Source: Zygnema cylindricum (taxonomy: Eukaryota > Streptophyta > Zygnematophyceae > Zygnematales > Zygnemataceae). From it: a stretch of 64,000 nucleotides of DNA. A program made the position numbers and the translations under genes. A model generated the notes under the pieces. The model made no database searches. It saw only the letters and a list, made by a program, of their open reading frames with translations, and was not told the DNA's origin. Of the stretch, positions 1-11,199 are shown piece after piece. The stretch spans positions 1 through 64,000 of the forward strand of contig JBBHKE010001922.1 in assembly GCA_037447655.1 (NCBI GenBank), read 5' to 3'. Positions within the stretch are counted from its first letter, which is position 1; each line of letters begins with the position of its first letter.

Positions 1-804
1 TATTGGGGTTCTGACTGTCAAGGGGTCAGTCACTTGGGTTTATATTAACTTGGAGTCGGCACTATCTAGATTGGCTTCTTTTGGATCTGCATACTCTGAG
101 GGCCAATGGAGGTCTCAGAGTTTCATGCCTTCCATTAGGTCGCGTCAGTAAACCACTTTTTATTTGGGTGGCTCATTTTGGTTGGTAACAAGTAGGCCAA
201 TATTCGATTCTTAAAATCTTGAAAGAATCTTCGAATTCAAAGTTTGAACGCAATATCTGCACCAGCGGGGGTAATATCTGTACCAGCAGAGGTAATTAAT
301 GACTCGTATAGAGGCCATTATAATGTACTATCCAAAATTTCAAAACGCAACGACAAAAAAGAGGGCGGAAAACTTTGATAATGGGAGCATGACGAGATAA
401 TTTCGGCGGATTCGCCTCCATCTTGGTGGAAGGCACATGGCCCATGCGACGTGTACGCACATAAGTGCACGCTCATCGAAGATTTTTTTTTTCTTTTCCA
501 CGCAACCCATTTTTACACGATAAGTCAGTGCGAAGTGTCCTCTTTCTACACGGTCGTCACAGACTATAGGGTTGGCGACTTGGCGTCTCGGATAAAAAGT
601 GTAATGACATCCGACGGTCAGTTTTTACGCCTACAACCTTGGAGATGTTTTTGTAAAGATTTTTTCTTTGGAAAAAGAAATGGTACATACCTGTACGAAA
701 TGGTAGAGCCCTCAGTAAAAAACCCCACTTTTTCGCTAATGGAAGGCCACCCTTTGGCCTTAGTTCCATTAGGCGGTCTCAGTAAACATAAAATATGTTC
801 ACTG
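1..804. repeat. Diverged TIR-element sequence (copy of the 24.05-24.74 kb family)
   Basis: From about position 90 to 770 this stretch resembles 24045-24736 throughout: both contain 'gccttccatta', 'aaaccactttttattt', 'ggtggctcatt'-like and 'cttgaaagaatctt' in the same order, and both end in 'tttttcgctaatggaag'. The 134-codon reading frame at 451-855 has a similar partner in the other copy, but it is simply repeat sequence read through, with no recognisable domain. The right part (about 760-804) looks like the left end of another diverged member. Its right end lies beyond the copia insertion, near 7856. Confidence 0.6.
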
Positions 805-1801
805 TGCAATTCTGTGTCCTCCATTTGGACAAAAATTGAGGAAGCCTCTAGGTAGTTTTTGACTAACCCACTTTCAACGACAGCAACTGCTACCTTAGCA
901 GATAAATAGATAATCTGACTGTACCCCTGTGCTATCTGGACTCCCCTGAGTCCACAGCAAAAAGAATCACTAAAAACGCCTAACCAGGCGATTAATTATG
1001 GAGTGGCAAAGATGCCAATAAATATACAAGCTTCTTGGGGGAGAGGCGGCTACCTCCTCAATCCACTAAGTCCCAAACCCTCTCACAACCCCTATCTACT
1101 GATGTACGGAACCAAACATAAGACTCTTTAGTACAGAAAGGTACTATGGCCGATGTACTTTCTGTACGGCTTGTGTACGATAAGGCCATGGAGTGGACGC
1201 CTGTCTCCTCCGGACTTGTCCTCACGCTCCCAGGATTCCAGCTTCCCAATGACATATTGCCACATGTCGCCAGGTTATGTTACATCCGTAAACCGCCAAA
1301 GCGACCATTCCAGGATCTCGGTGATGATGTGAGCCGTCAGATCCAAGTCGGCTTTAATTCCCAGTCGTTCAAAACAAATGTCCGGTACATTTGTTTCGTG
1401 CACACTAAATTCCCCAACTAGTTTCTATGTATCTTATTTGTAATTCCGTTAATCGGATTAGTCATCTATCTATTGTTTAAATAGCTATCGAACCCTATGT
1501 ATCCTAACGGACTACTACGACAGACTGGTAAGGGTTGACGGCTATGCCTCGCCCTACCGGTCAGAGGTTCGAGTCCTGCCGGACTCAACCTTTTTGGTTG
1601 AGAGTGACTTAGGTCACTCTTAAGCCCTGCCTATGGAGCTAAGGCAGCCATGGCTCCACCGCCCTCTTTCTCCTTCAGTGACTACAACAAGTGTGGGGGC
1701 CAAAGAGAAAAGGTGGAGGCAGGCTGCCGATGCTTTTATTTTCCTTTATAAATTAATTTAAGACCTAGAAAATACCTCCCCTAAATCTGGTGATTTCAAC
1801 A
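805..1801 (-). repeat. 3' LTR of the copia element
   Basis: This 997-bp copy is nearly identical to 6160-7211 over its whole length. It lacks the second copy of a roughly 55-bp block that is tandemly duplicated in the other LTR. Being on the low-coordinate side of a minus-strand element, it is the 3' LTR. It contains GGTTCGAGTCC (1566-1576), which matches the tRNA B-box consensus. Confidence 0.93.
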
Positions 1802-1814
1802 CTCCTCTTATTTT

Positions 1815-4800
1815 CTAGTATAATTTTAATTTTTCTTTTAATCCACATTTTTCTCTACAGTACATTAGCTTGGGAGATGGCACGGGTTTTGTCATCATAT
1901 CAGCTACCATTTCCCCATCACTTTTATACACCAAATTCACAATTTCACTTTCCACTTTTTCCCTCACAAAGCTCAATCTTATATCCATATGCTTAGCTTT
2001 GAAATGATGTTTTGGATTGGCTGCAATTGGAATTGCAGCCTGATTATCACAAAACACTTCATGTACTCCCTTCTTCATGTACCCCAATTCTTGCAACAAG
2101 GACTTCACCCACATCATCTCTTTCACAACAGAACAAGAGGCCATGTACTCAGCCTCTATAGTGGACTGAGCAAAAACCTTTTGTTGCTTGCTGCTCCAAC
2201 AACAAGCACCTTCCCCCAAATACAATACATACCCAGAAGTGCATCTTCTCATAGGTGCATCCCCATAACTGGCATCACTCCAAGTAGTGATGTCAATGTG
2301 CTCCCCTCCCAAATGCAACCATAGATCCCTAGTTCCCACCATGTATCTCATTACTCTCTTGGCTGCCTCCCAGTCTCTCTTTCTAGGATCATTAAGACTC
2401 CTACTGAGGACTCCAACTGCTGCAGCTATGTCAGGCCTAGTACAATTCATAAAGTAAATCAAACTTCCTACAACCTGTCTATAAGGAATAGACTTTATAA
2501 ACTGCCTCTCTTCTAGACTCATCTGATCATCTAACATTATCACTCCTCCTTTTACACTTCCATCGCTTACTTTCTTCAAGTCCATGAGAGTGGTACAACT
2601 GTTTTTATTCTCCATCTGAAATTTCTCCAGCATATTTCCTATAGCCTCTTTCTGAGGAAGTCTAATGATCCTCTTCCCCCTATCTCTTTCCATTTGAATT
2701 CCCAAAATATATTTAGCCTCCCCTAAATCCTTCATGTCAAATCTGCTTCCTTGATCTCTCTTTAGCTTATTTATCTTCTCCATAGACTAACTCAATACCA
2801 GCAAATCATCCACATAAATTGCAATAAAAATCACACCATTCTCATCCTCAAACATATAAATACAATGGTCATAACTGATCCGAAAATACTCCAGACTGGT
2901 AAGAAACTCATCTAGTTTCTTATTCCATTGTCTGGGGGCCTGCTTCAGTCCATATAAGGACTTTATAACTCTGCAGACTTTGCTTTCCTCTCCTTCCTCT
3001 AAAAAACCTTCTGGTTGCCGCATGAAGATTTCTTCCTCTAGTTCACCGTTGAGGAAGGCGGTTTTGATATCCATCTGGTGAATTTCCATGTCTTCCGCTG
3101 CTGCTAGACTAAGGAGAATCCTTACAGATGGGAATCGAACTACCGGAGCAAATGTCTCCTCATAATCTATCCCTTCTTTTGAGTGAACGCGTTTGCCACC
3201 AGCCAAGCCTTAAATCTCTCAATGGTATTATCTGGATTTAGTTTCAGTTTAAATACCCATTTACACCCAATGGATTTTCTATCTGGTGGACAGTCCACCA
3301 GCTCCCAAGTATTTGCCTCCATGATTGAAGCCATCTCATCATTTATGGCTCTGACCCACCTTTCTTTCTCCAAACTGTCCATTGCCTCCGAGTATGACTG
3401 AGGCTCATCTGGATGAGAAAGCTTTGTTACCTTGCAAGCAGCCTGTTTTCCTTGAAGCCTTTTGGTGCTCCTCCGTCCTCCCTCAAAGTCCGAAACTGGA
3501 ATGGAGGGAAGTCTTAGATTCCTCCGAACTCTCTCATCAGCTCCCTTATCCATGGGAACCGGTTTTGACTCCTCTTCCTCTCTCTCCTCAAAGGGTGTAG
3601 GAATATGAGGGGATTCTGGTATATCTCCCCCATCTTTTATCTCCCTTGAATCTGCAAGCATGTTTTCACTAGTGTCCCTTCTGGGAAGATCTAAGTTCTC
3701 CTCACTCTCGGACTCAAAAATGATTCTGATTTTCTTAGTGTATTTGAAGGGATCAAAAGACTTCCATTCATCCATAACAACTAGATGCTTTACTAGAATG
3801 ATATCTTATTTAGCTAAGTCATAGACTCTATATCCGTTGACATCCTCATCATATCCCACAAAATATCCCGGTTTCCCTTTAGCATCTAGTTTCCAGTTTT
3901 TCTTATCTTTGTCAAGACTGTAAACTTGACTACCAAAAACTTTCAAGTGAGAAACATTCGGTTTCTTTCCAACCCATCTCTCATGAGGGGTCATTCCTTT
4001 AACAGCTGTGGTGAGGACTCTATTCTTAATATAGTTAGCACAGTTCATGGCCTCTGCCCAAAATCTTCTTCCTATTTTCTTATCTGCCAACATGCTGCAC
4101 ACACTATCTCCCAAAGTCCGGTTTAACCTCTCAGCTACCCCATTCTGTTCTGGATTATTCGGTACAGTTTTCTGATGCTGAACTCCCTCATCTCTCAAAT
4201 AATCCTCAAACAGGTAAGAGGTGTACTCTCCCCCATTATCACTCCTTATTCTCTTAATGGGGGTTCCGTGCAACTTCTCACTCCAAGCTTTGTATTCTTT
4301 AAAGTATTTTGGTGTTTCAGACTTTGTTTTGAAGAAGTAGACTCTGGAATATCTTGACTAATCATCGGTAATTGTCAACATATACTTCTTTCCCCCAACC
4401 GAAGGCACTCTTGCTGGTCTTTAGATATCTGTGTGGACCAGATCTAGTACTTTCTCACCTCTATTTGTGGCAGTTTTGGGAAAGGGAAGTCTATGAGCCT
4501 TACCTTGGGCACTGCCACTACAGTCATCCATCATCTCATTATCCCCAAACTGAATGCCCTCTACTACAACCAGCTTCTTCATTTCCCTCAGTGTATCAAA
4601 ATGCACATGTCCCAAACGCTTATGCCAGATCATCAAGCTCGGAACACCACCATAGTAAGCACTCTTCTTTTCATTACTCAAGTTAAGCCTAAATATTCCT
4701 TGGCTACCCTTATCTGCTGTGAAGTAGACTTCATCTCCATACTTAGCTGTAAAGACTCCCTTTCTAGTGAAGGTATCAAAATCCTTGTCATCTAATACCG

Positions 4801-6187
4801 AAGTAGACACTAGATTCTTACTCAACTGAGGAATGTAGAGCACATCCGAGAAGGTGAGAATAGAAGTCTTACCCTCCACTAAGACTTTCAGATCTACTGA
4901 TCCCACTAGATCTGTGGTATTTACTCTCCCATCCCCATACTCTATTTCCACAGTAGGGATCTTTCTTAGCTTAGTGAAGAGGTGCCTATCACGACACATA
5001 TGCATGGATGCACCTGAGTCGATGATCCATCCCTCCTCTGGTGCTTCCCGAATGGCTCCATGGGCACACTTCTGTTTCCAAGGGATCTCCTTCTCCTCTA
5101 GATTCTTGTCAAGAAGAAGCTCCCCATCGTCCTCCTCAGAGGACTCGTCCTCCTTGGTCTCTCCTTTCACTCGTGTGACCACGAGTGCTTTCTTCTTCCC
5201 TCCGGAATAACCACCTCTACGATTTTCTTGAAGCCTCAGCTCTGATAGCTTGATGCAATCAGCTATGAAGTGCCCCGACTTTTTGCAGAAATGACAAAGG
5301 CCCTTTGGAGTCCTCGATTCTCCAAATTGATCCTTTTCCCCTTTGAAGTTGTTGTACGGCTTCTTCGGATCCTTCCTCCACCGGTCCGTTCCGGCAGGTA
5401 GAGCTTGAACGCTCTTTCCTCCTCTTCGGATCTCAATGGTGTTTTCCTGTACAAGTATCATTCGAACCATGGTGCTCCACTTCCAAGCACTATCATCCAT
5501 TTGTTGCACTCGCTACACTATATTTTCATACTTTTCCGGCAACTTCATGATGAGAGTGTTAACTTTCATCTTCATAGTGCCTGTCCACCCGACACTTTCC
5601 ATTTCCATGTATAGACAAGAGAGAACGGTGCAATAGTCCAACATCTTTCCTCCTTTGGAAGTGTAACTAATCAGCCTTTGCTCAGCCGGCTGAAGCTCCT
5701 GAATGGTGCCAGCTCTATAGATCTCCACTAAGATCATCCACAACTCCTCGGCCTTGAAGATTTGAAGGTGAGAAGTTGCCAATGCTTGGGTGAGGTGCCT
5801 CAGAATGAAGTGCCTGGCATTCATGTTGGTGTACTCCCACATCTGAATGTCGTTTTCCTTGGTCGTCACGGCCACCGCTCCGGGTGCCATGGCAATAGGA
5901 GTGAGAGGTGTCTCCTTCTCTCTTCCCTTTTCGGACACACTGCTGTCCCCATCATCTGTCTTCTCGGTTGGAGCAAATCCTGCTGCAGAAAACCTCACTC
6001 CTACAAACCCTGGTGGAGTTCTTTGAGATAGACGTTTCACTTGTCCACTAACAATACCCCAGTATCGTCTCTCACATAATGCCCCTGTCATCATATCTTC
6101 CCAGTAAATGAATCCAGATCCGTTGAATATGGCCACCCTAGAGGGTAGGCCCATAACCTGCAATTCTGTGTCCTCCGTTTGGACCAA
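1815..6187 (-). pseudogene. Copia gag-pol polyprotein, broken
   Basis: Reading on the minus strand, a gag region begins near 6187-6153 and carries a CCHC knuckle (CHFCKKSGHFIADC, near 5280). The protease motif WIIDSGASMHMC lies near 5000-5040. The GAG-pre-integrase motif (HKRLGHVHFDTL) is near 4620. The integrase core shows SDNGGEYTS and NGVAERLNR (4130-4250). RT motifs are QMDIKTAFLNGE and YVDDLLVLS (2790-3080), and the RNase H end shows CDNQAAIPIA. In-frame stops are at 5513-5515, 4421-4423, 4358-4360, 3806-3808 and 2787-2789. One frameshift falls at about 3170-3206. All other segments share a frame, so the decay is modest. The frame ends at 1815, just before the polypurine tract. Confidence 0.92.
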
Positions 6188-7211
6188 AATTGAGGAAGCC
6201 TCTAGGTAGTTTTTGACTAACCCACTTTCAACGAGAGCAACTGCTACCCTAGCAGATAAATAGATAATCTGACTGCACCCTTGTGCAGTCTAGACTCCCC
6301 TGAGTCCACAGCAAAAAGAATTACTGAAAACGCCTAACCAGGCGATTAATTATGGGGTGGCAAAGATGTCAATATAAATACAAGCTTGTTGGGGGAGAGG
6401 CGACTACCTCCTCAATCCACTAAGTCCCAAACCCTCTCACAACCCCTATTTACTGATGTACGGAACCAAACAGAAGACTGTACTAACCCTCTCACAACCC
6501 CTATCTATTGATGTACGGAACCATACAGAAGACTGTATAGTACAGAAAGGTACTATGGCCGATGTACTTTCTGTACGGCCTGTGTACGACAAGGCCATGG
6601 AGTGGACGCCTGTCTCCTCCGGACTTGTCCTCACGCTCCGCGGGATTCCAGCTTCCCAATGACATATTGCCACGTGTCGCCAGGTTATGTTACATCCGTA
6701 AACCGCCAAAGCGGCCATTTCAGGATCTCGACGATGATGTGAGCCGTCGGATCCAAGTCGGCTTTAATTCCCAGCCGTTCAAAACAAATGTCCGGTACAT
6801 TTGTTTCGTGCGCACTAAATTCCCCAACTAGTTACTGTGTATCATATTTGTAATTTCGTTAATCGGATTAGTCGTGTATCTATTGTTTAAATAGCTATTA
6901 AACCCTATGTATCCTAACGGACTACTACGACAGACTGGTAAGGGTTGACGGCTATGCCTCGCCCTACCGGTCGGAGGTTCGAGTCCTGCCGGATTCAACC
7001 TTTTTGGTTGAGAGTGACTTAGGTCACTCTTAAGCCCTGCCTATGGAGCTAAGGCAGCCATGGCTCCACCGCCCTCTTTCTCTTTCAGTGACTACAACAA
7101 GTGTGGGGGCCAAAGAGAGAAGGTGGAGGCAGGCTGCCTCTGCTTTTCTTTTCGTTTTTATTTTGATTTAAGACCTAGAAAATACCTCCCCTTAATCTGG
7201 TGATTTCAACA
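6160..7211 (-). repeat. 5' LTR of the copia element, with internal duplication
   Basis: This 1052-bp LTR matches 805-1801, but a block starting 'ccctctcacaacccctat' is present twice (about 6430-6485 and 6486-6540), which accounts for the 55-bp length difference. It also carries the B-box-like GGTTCGAGTCC (6976-6986). The boundary with internal sequence at 6159/6160 is where GGTTATGGGCC begins on the minus strand. Confidence 0.93.
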
Positions 7212-7216
7212 CACTG

Positions 7217-7856
7217 ATGGCCTTAGATTGTAACCGACATTCTATTAACGTGGCACATCTTGATTGGATCCACGTAGTAGACAAATACGATTTTTCAAAT
7301 CTTCGGAAAATCTTTGACAACAAAGTGTGACCACCTATTTGTACCAGTTGAGGTAAAAGGTGACACTTCCGATGTATTTAATCAAATTTGTACGGGCGGA
7401 CGAAACTTAATATTTAGAAAAACGCACGAAAATGTCAAAATGGTTAATGGATGGCAATAGGAGCGTGAAATAATATCCTCTGTCGAAGATTTTCTCGCAG
7501 CTTCCTGTGGCCTAGCATCCACTGTGGCTGAAAGCACATAGCCTAAACGACGTGTAGCCATCTGATCACGCGTTCATCGTGGATATTTTTCACTTTTTTG
7601 TGCGGCACAATGTTATACGATCAGGCTCTTGAATTTGACCTCCTTCATGTCACTTGTTGCAAACTGAAAGGCTGGACCAACGGCGTATCATATTTTGCAT
7701 CCGACGGTCAACGTTTACACCATGATCTTAGAGAATAAAATCAATCATTCAGTAACCTTTATTTTTTGACAAAATTTGTTTCCTGATACGGCACTGTACG
7801 AAACAGTACGACCTCCAGTAAACAACCTCATTTTTCCCCCAATAGAACTTCACCCT
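7217..7856. repeat. Right part of the TIR element split by the copia insertion
   Basis: This stretch is a more diverged relative of 24045-24736, sharing 'gtaccag..gaggtaa' and 'cccattt/cgctaatggaa'-like landmarks in order. It ends in AATAGAACTTCACCC followed by TTAGGCC. The left side before the copia element has GGCCTTAG followed by a left-end-like sequence, so the flanks are consistent with a TTA target duplication. The boundaries are approximate. Confidence 0.45.
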
Positions 7857-8749
7857 TAGGCCAGTAGTTCGACAAGCGCTGTCATTAATCGTACGAAAAC
7901 ATCTATTGGCAGTAATATTTCAATCAATACTCTATCAGGTCGTGCCAACATGGCACTTTTCAGTTGGTCCCAGTAGGCGTGTGTTTAGACGCTGATACAA
8001 TTCAAAGATTTTTTAAGCGCACAATTTAAATGTAATGTTTGCACTAGACACAAACTGGATAGAATGACCTATTTTGTCTAGGATTTTAAAAAGCAAAAAA
8101 TATGATGGTCAAAGTTGTCGTCTAAAAGCTAGGAAAGTCTTGGCAGATCTACAATGAACATGTTTTGTATACATAATATGCATAAAAAAAATACAATGGG
8201 TAAAAAAGCGCACGGCTTTCCGTTAGCAATCTTACATTTATGTCGATGGATTATTAATAATGTTATGTACCAACAGTTTTTTTTATCGCTATAAATTCCA
8301 TATTTGATACATTGAATATCAATCGGTCAAAGGGAGCGATATATCGCTCTACGACCAACATAGATTATCGCAATATATTTTGTGAGAGTTGGATGTTCGT
8401 ACAACTTCACTACGGAAAATAACGTATAGAAAGGAATACGGACACCACCTCCCCCCCCGCAAGAGGTGCTACCCAAAATGATGGTAAAAATGAATTATAA
8501 TGGTAAAACCATCTATATACAAAAACGAATAAATATAAAAAGCGGTTAAAGACTACAAGAGTCACAATGAAGTAGGATACAACAAAACGATTAAGACATA
8601 CAAAACAACACTAAGAAAACACTTATCCAGAACAAAAGAAATAAATATGACCATTTACAAAAAAAAATAACGCAAAGTAGGAGTCCGCATACAACCCAAA
8701 CAAGCTAAGACCCTCAACCATGTAGATCATGGATGTGGACCAGGTCCTT
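7857..8749. other. AT-rich intergenic sequence, nothing recognised
   Basis: No coding exon, RNA gene or clear element boundary was found. A 'tatatcgct/gcgatatat' inverted pair near 8330-8375 and C-rich 'cctcccccccc' near 8447-8458 are the only local structures seen. Confidence 0.4.
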
Positions 8750-8779
8750 TGGTGGAAGATTTAACAGTCCCCTCTTGTC

Positions 8780-10938
8780 ATCAACCACCGTGGATCATCA
8801 AGCGAGTGTTGCACCTTCCGCTCCTTGAAAAGCAACTGATACACATTGACAGTAGAAGGTGTTTAAAAAGCTCGACGGAGGACTCTTTAGTCCTTTCCAT
8901 TCAAAAGTTTTTCGAGCCCATTGGTGACGGTACTCATTCAATAACTTGTATAAAGATCCGGAAATATCCACTACAAATGGGAACAATTGATCAGATGGGT
9001 ATCGATAAGCGTAATACATTTCTTTGCCAACACGACGTCACAAACTGCCACAACTGTATCCAATGCAACGCGAGATGAAACGTGCGTCCAAGTTGGATCT
9101 GTAGGTACCCTATCACAAAGGGTCCTCCCATCACCAATGAAAAAAACCAAGTCAACTCGAGGACTAAAAAACCGCTTGACTTAGTGCGCGGATAGAGTTT
9201 ATGAGACACCTCTCGTTTGACGGTGTACTCCATTGCAACGCCTATGAGAACAATTACATCTTGCACCAAATCATGTTTGATACTACGTTCATCACCATAA
9301 AAGCAGCGAAGTAAATGTATCCTTTTAACATTGATAGGCTGGTTGTAAACACAACGCCCACCCCTCCCCAAAAGAGGAGGGTGAGGCAAGCCCAACCGTA
9401 AGTGTAAGTGAGATGCAAACTAGTGTACCGATAATGGTAGTGTCGATAAAGTTGGTGTGGTTTCTAGCCACACACCATTTTTAGGCCTAAAACACGAACG
9501 TAAGCGAGCACGCGATATAGTAAAAGTTAGCCCCTCTAAGATGTTTCGAGATTCAACAACAACTACTTCCTCATAAATGCGGTGGTGTAGGTGAAAGGTA
9601 ATGTTGGCCACTAGAGGTTGAAAAAGAGGATCATGATTTCTAATGTAAAGAGGTAGTAGTGCATGAGCCAAGAGGAGGGCTTGATGACATGGTAAGAGAT
9701 CTTCCTCCACCTTAGGGACAAAGTGAGCTAGAATAGAGACCTTATCTACAATACATCAAGAGGTAATGATAGGCGGGCGCCTAATGCCCAACTACCCAAA
9801 TATGTTGTTGGCACAATGTTGGTGAAGAGAATCAAGCTTAAATCACTGTACTAAATTGCGAAGCTATCTTGTTGAGAAGCAAACGATCCCTTTAGACGGT
9901 ATAAAATCCCATGGCCAACCAGATGGTGGAGCACATTAAAAATATTATTATCAAACTCCTAAAGACAAGACGAAAAATAAGTTGTTGGTGGTTAAATTCA
10001 CTTAAAATAGATAAGACGTTGAACAAAAGAATAGGTTAAGATCATAAAATCCACCTGTGATTTTGAAGGCTTAGAAAGGTCTTCACTATGGGAAAGATCC
10101 TCCAAGAGCGCATCACCAACTAGCTAATTGACAATAGAATTGGTACCAATAGGGCAACCTAAAACCTTCATACCTTCGTGCGACTCGAAAACTCGTAGGG
10201 TCGGGGTTGTCCAACGGTAAACTCCATGGGCACCAAGCCACACACTGAGATGGTTGAATTGAGAGCCAAATCCGACAAAGCAGCTCGGCAAAAGGAGAGA
10301 AATAAGAGAAAAAGCGGTGGCCCGAGCCTGATGCGTGCCATCGACGATTGAAGGGAAAGAGCAATCTAGAAAGGTTGTCGCTAAAGTCTTTAACGCTTGA
10401 AGGTGGGGTAATAGAAAAGAGTTGCCCCTAAAATGTCACCTTTGCGAGTGCCACTTGCAAAATATTACGTGGCAGCATCACCCAAAAAACCCTCAAGAGG
10501 CAAGAGTAGAGAGCTAGTCCTATAATAAAACACCGAAAAAAAAGTGAAGAGTTGGTATCTAATCGCAGGTTTATGCCAAAATCCTTGAAAAAAACATTGT
10601 TGTCAATTATCTTAAAGCTTTCGTCAAATCGACTCAAAACATCCCTTAATCCGGATGAAGACCGAAAACAACTCGCAAGCCATGGACAACTGCTCACTAC
10701 CTCTTTTCGTAGCAACACCAAATTGATAATGAGAAAAATTATCGTCAAATGCTTTTTCGAGTTTAATAGATTTAGTGCGAGTCACCAAACGGGCCAAAAT
10801 CTCATTAATACTGATCAAACGGATGCCCCTATCAGGCTTATAAATAACCACAACTCGAGCGGCAGAAAGAAGCAGTACAACATTTTGAGGAATAGACGTC
10901 ACCTTAAATAGACGGTCAAAGCCTTAGGGTGTCGTTTC

Positions 10939-11029
<91 letters not shown>

Positions 11030-11180
11030 TGTCCACCGAAAGGTGAGGGGAACGGATGAGCACCTTGGTAAAGCTTCACAATCGTAATCGAACGACTCAT
11101 GAGGATTATGCCCATCAATTTAAGAGAGGATATCTTTAAGAGCGAGAGGGTGTAGAAATCGCAAGGCTTCAATAGGTGCG
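8780..11180 (-). pseudogene. Non-LTR retrotransposon reverse transcriptase remnant
   Basis: Frames on the minus strand, joined across several shifts, give landmarks of one RT family in the right order. An upstream helix region ends in HPFPSPFGG (near 11040). The core stretch is KPDRGIRLISINEILARLV followed by QFGVATKRGSEQ (10700-10850). The motif VYRWTTPTLRVFESHEGMKV then VLGCPIGTN lies at about 10130-10240. A degenerate C-terminal block follows: HDPLFQPLVANITFHLHHRI (about 9590-9650) and FPFVVDISGSLYKLLNEY (about 8930-8985). Known members have a G-I-R-P-I-x-x-G-E motif and a C-terminal R-H-D/AG block, which these resemble. No poly(A) tail or target duplication was identified. Multiple frame changes make it a pseudogene. 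Confidence 0.62.
10938..11029. repeat. A-run plus (TA)n microsatellite
   Basis: About 16 adenines are followed by some 38 uninterrupted TA units. The array lies inside the reverse-transcriptase remnant, between the 'FGG' segment and the 'RGIR' segment, so it interrupts former coding sequence. Confidence 0.95.
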
Positions 11181-11199
11181 TTCGAGGACGGAGAGGGCA

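Larger units (their letters stand above)
805..7211 (-). mobile_element. Complete Ty1/copia LTR retrotransposon, inactivated
   Basis: The element is bounded by two direct LTRs (805-1801 and 6160-7211) that begin TGCAATTCTG and end TTTCAACA. A perfect 5-bp target duplication, CACTG, flanks it (800-804 and 7212-7216), so both ends are certain. Coding order on the minus strand is gag, protease, integrase, reverse transcriptase, RNase H; integrase before RT defines Ty1/copia. A purine-rich tract (AAATAAGAGGAG on the minus strand, just above 1801) fits the polypurine tract. GGTTATGGGCC directly after the 5' LTR occupies the primer-binding-site position. In-frame stops and one frameshift interrupt the polyprotein, so the copy cannot act autonomously. 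Confidence 0.95.

Noticed and set aside
451-855. 134-codon frame with a similar partner at 24436-24699
   Set aside because: Both lie inside copies of one TIR element, so the similarity reflects the repeat and not a conserved protein.
1530-1615. A tRNA gene in the copia LTR
   Set aside because: Only the B-box matches; no acceptor stem, D-arm or anticodon arm could be paired on either strand.
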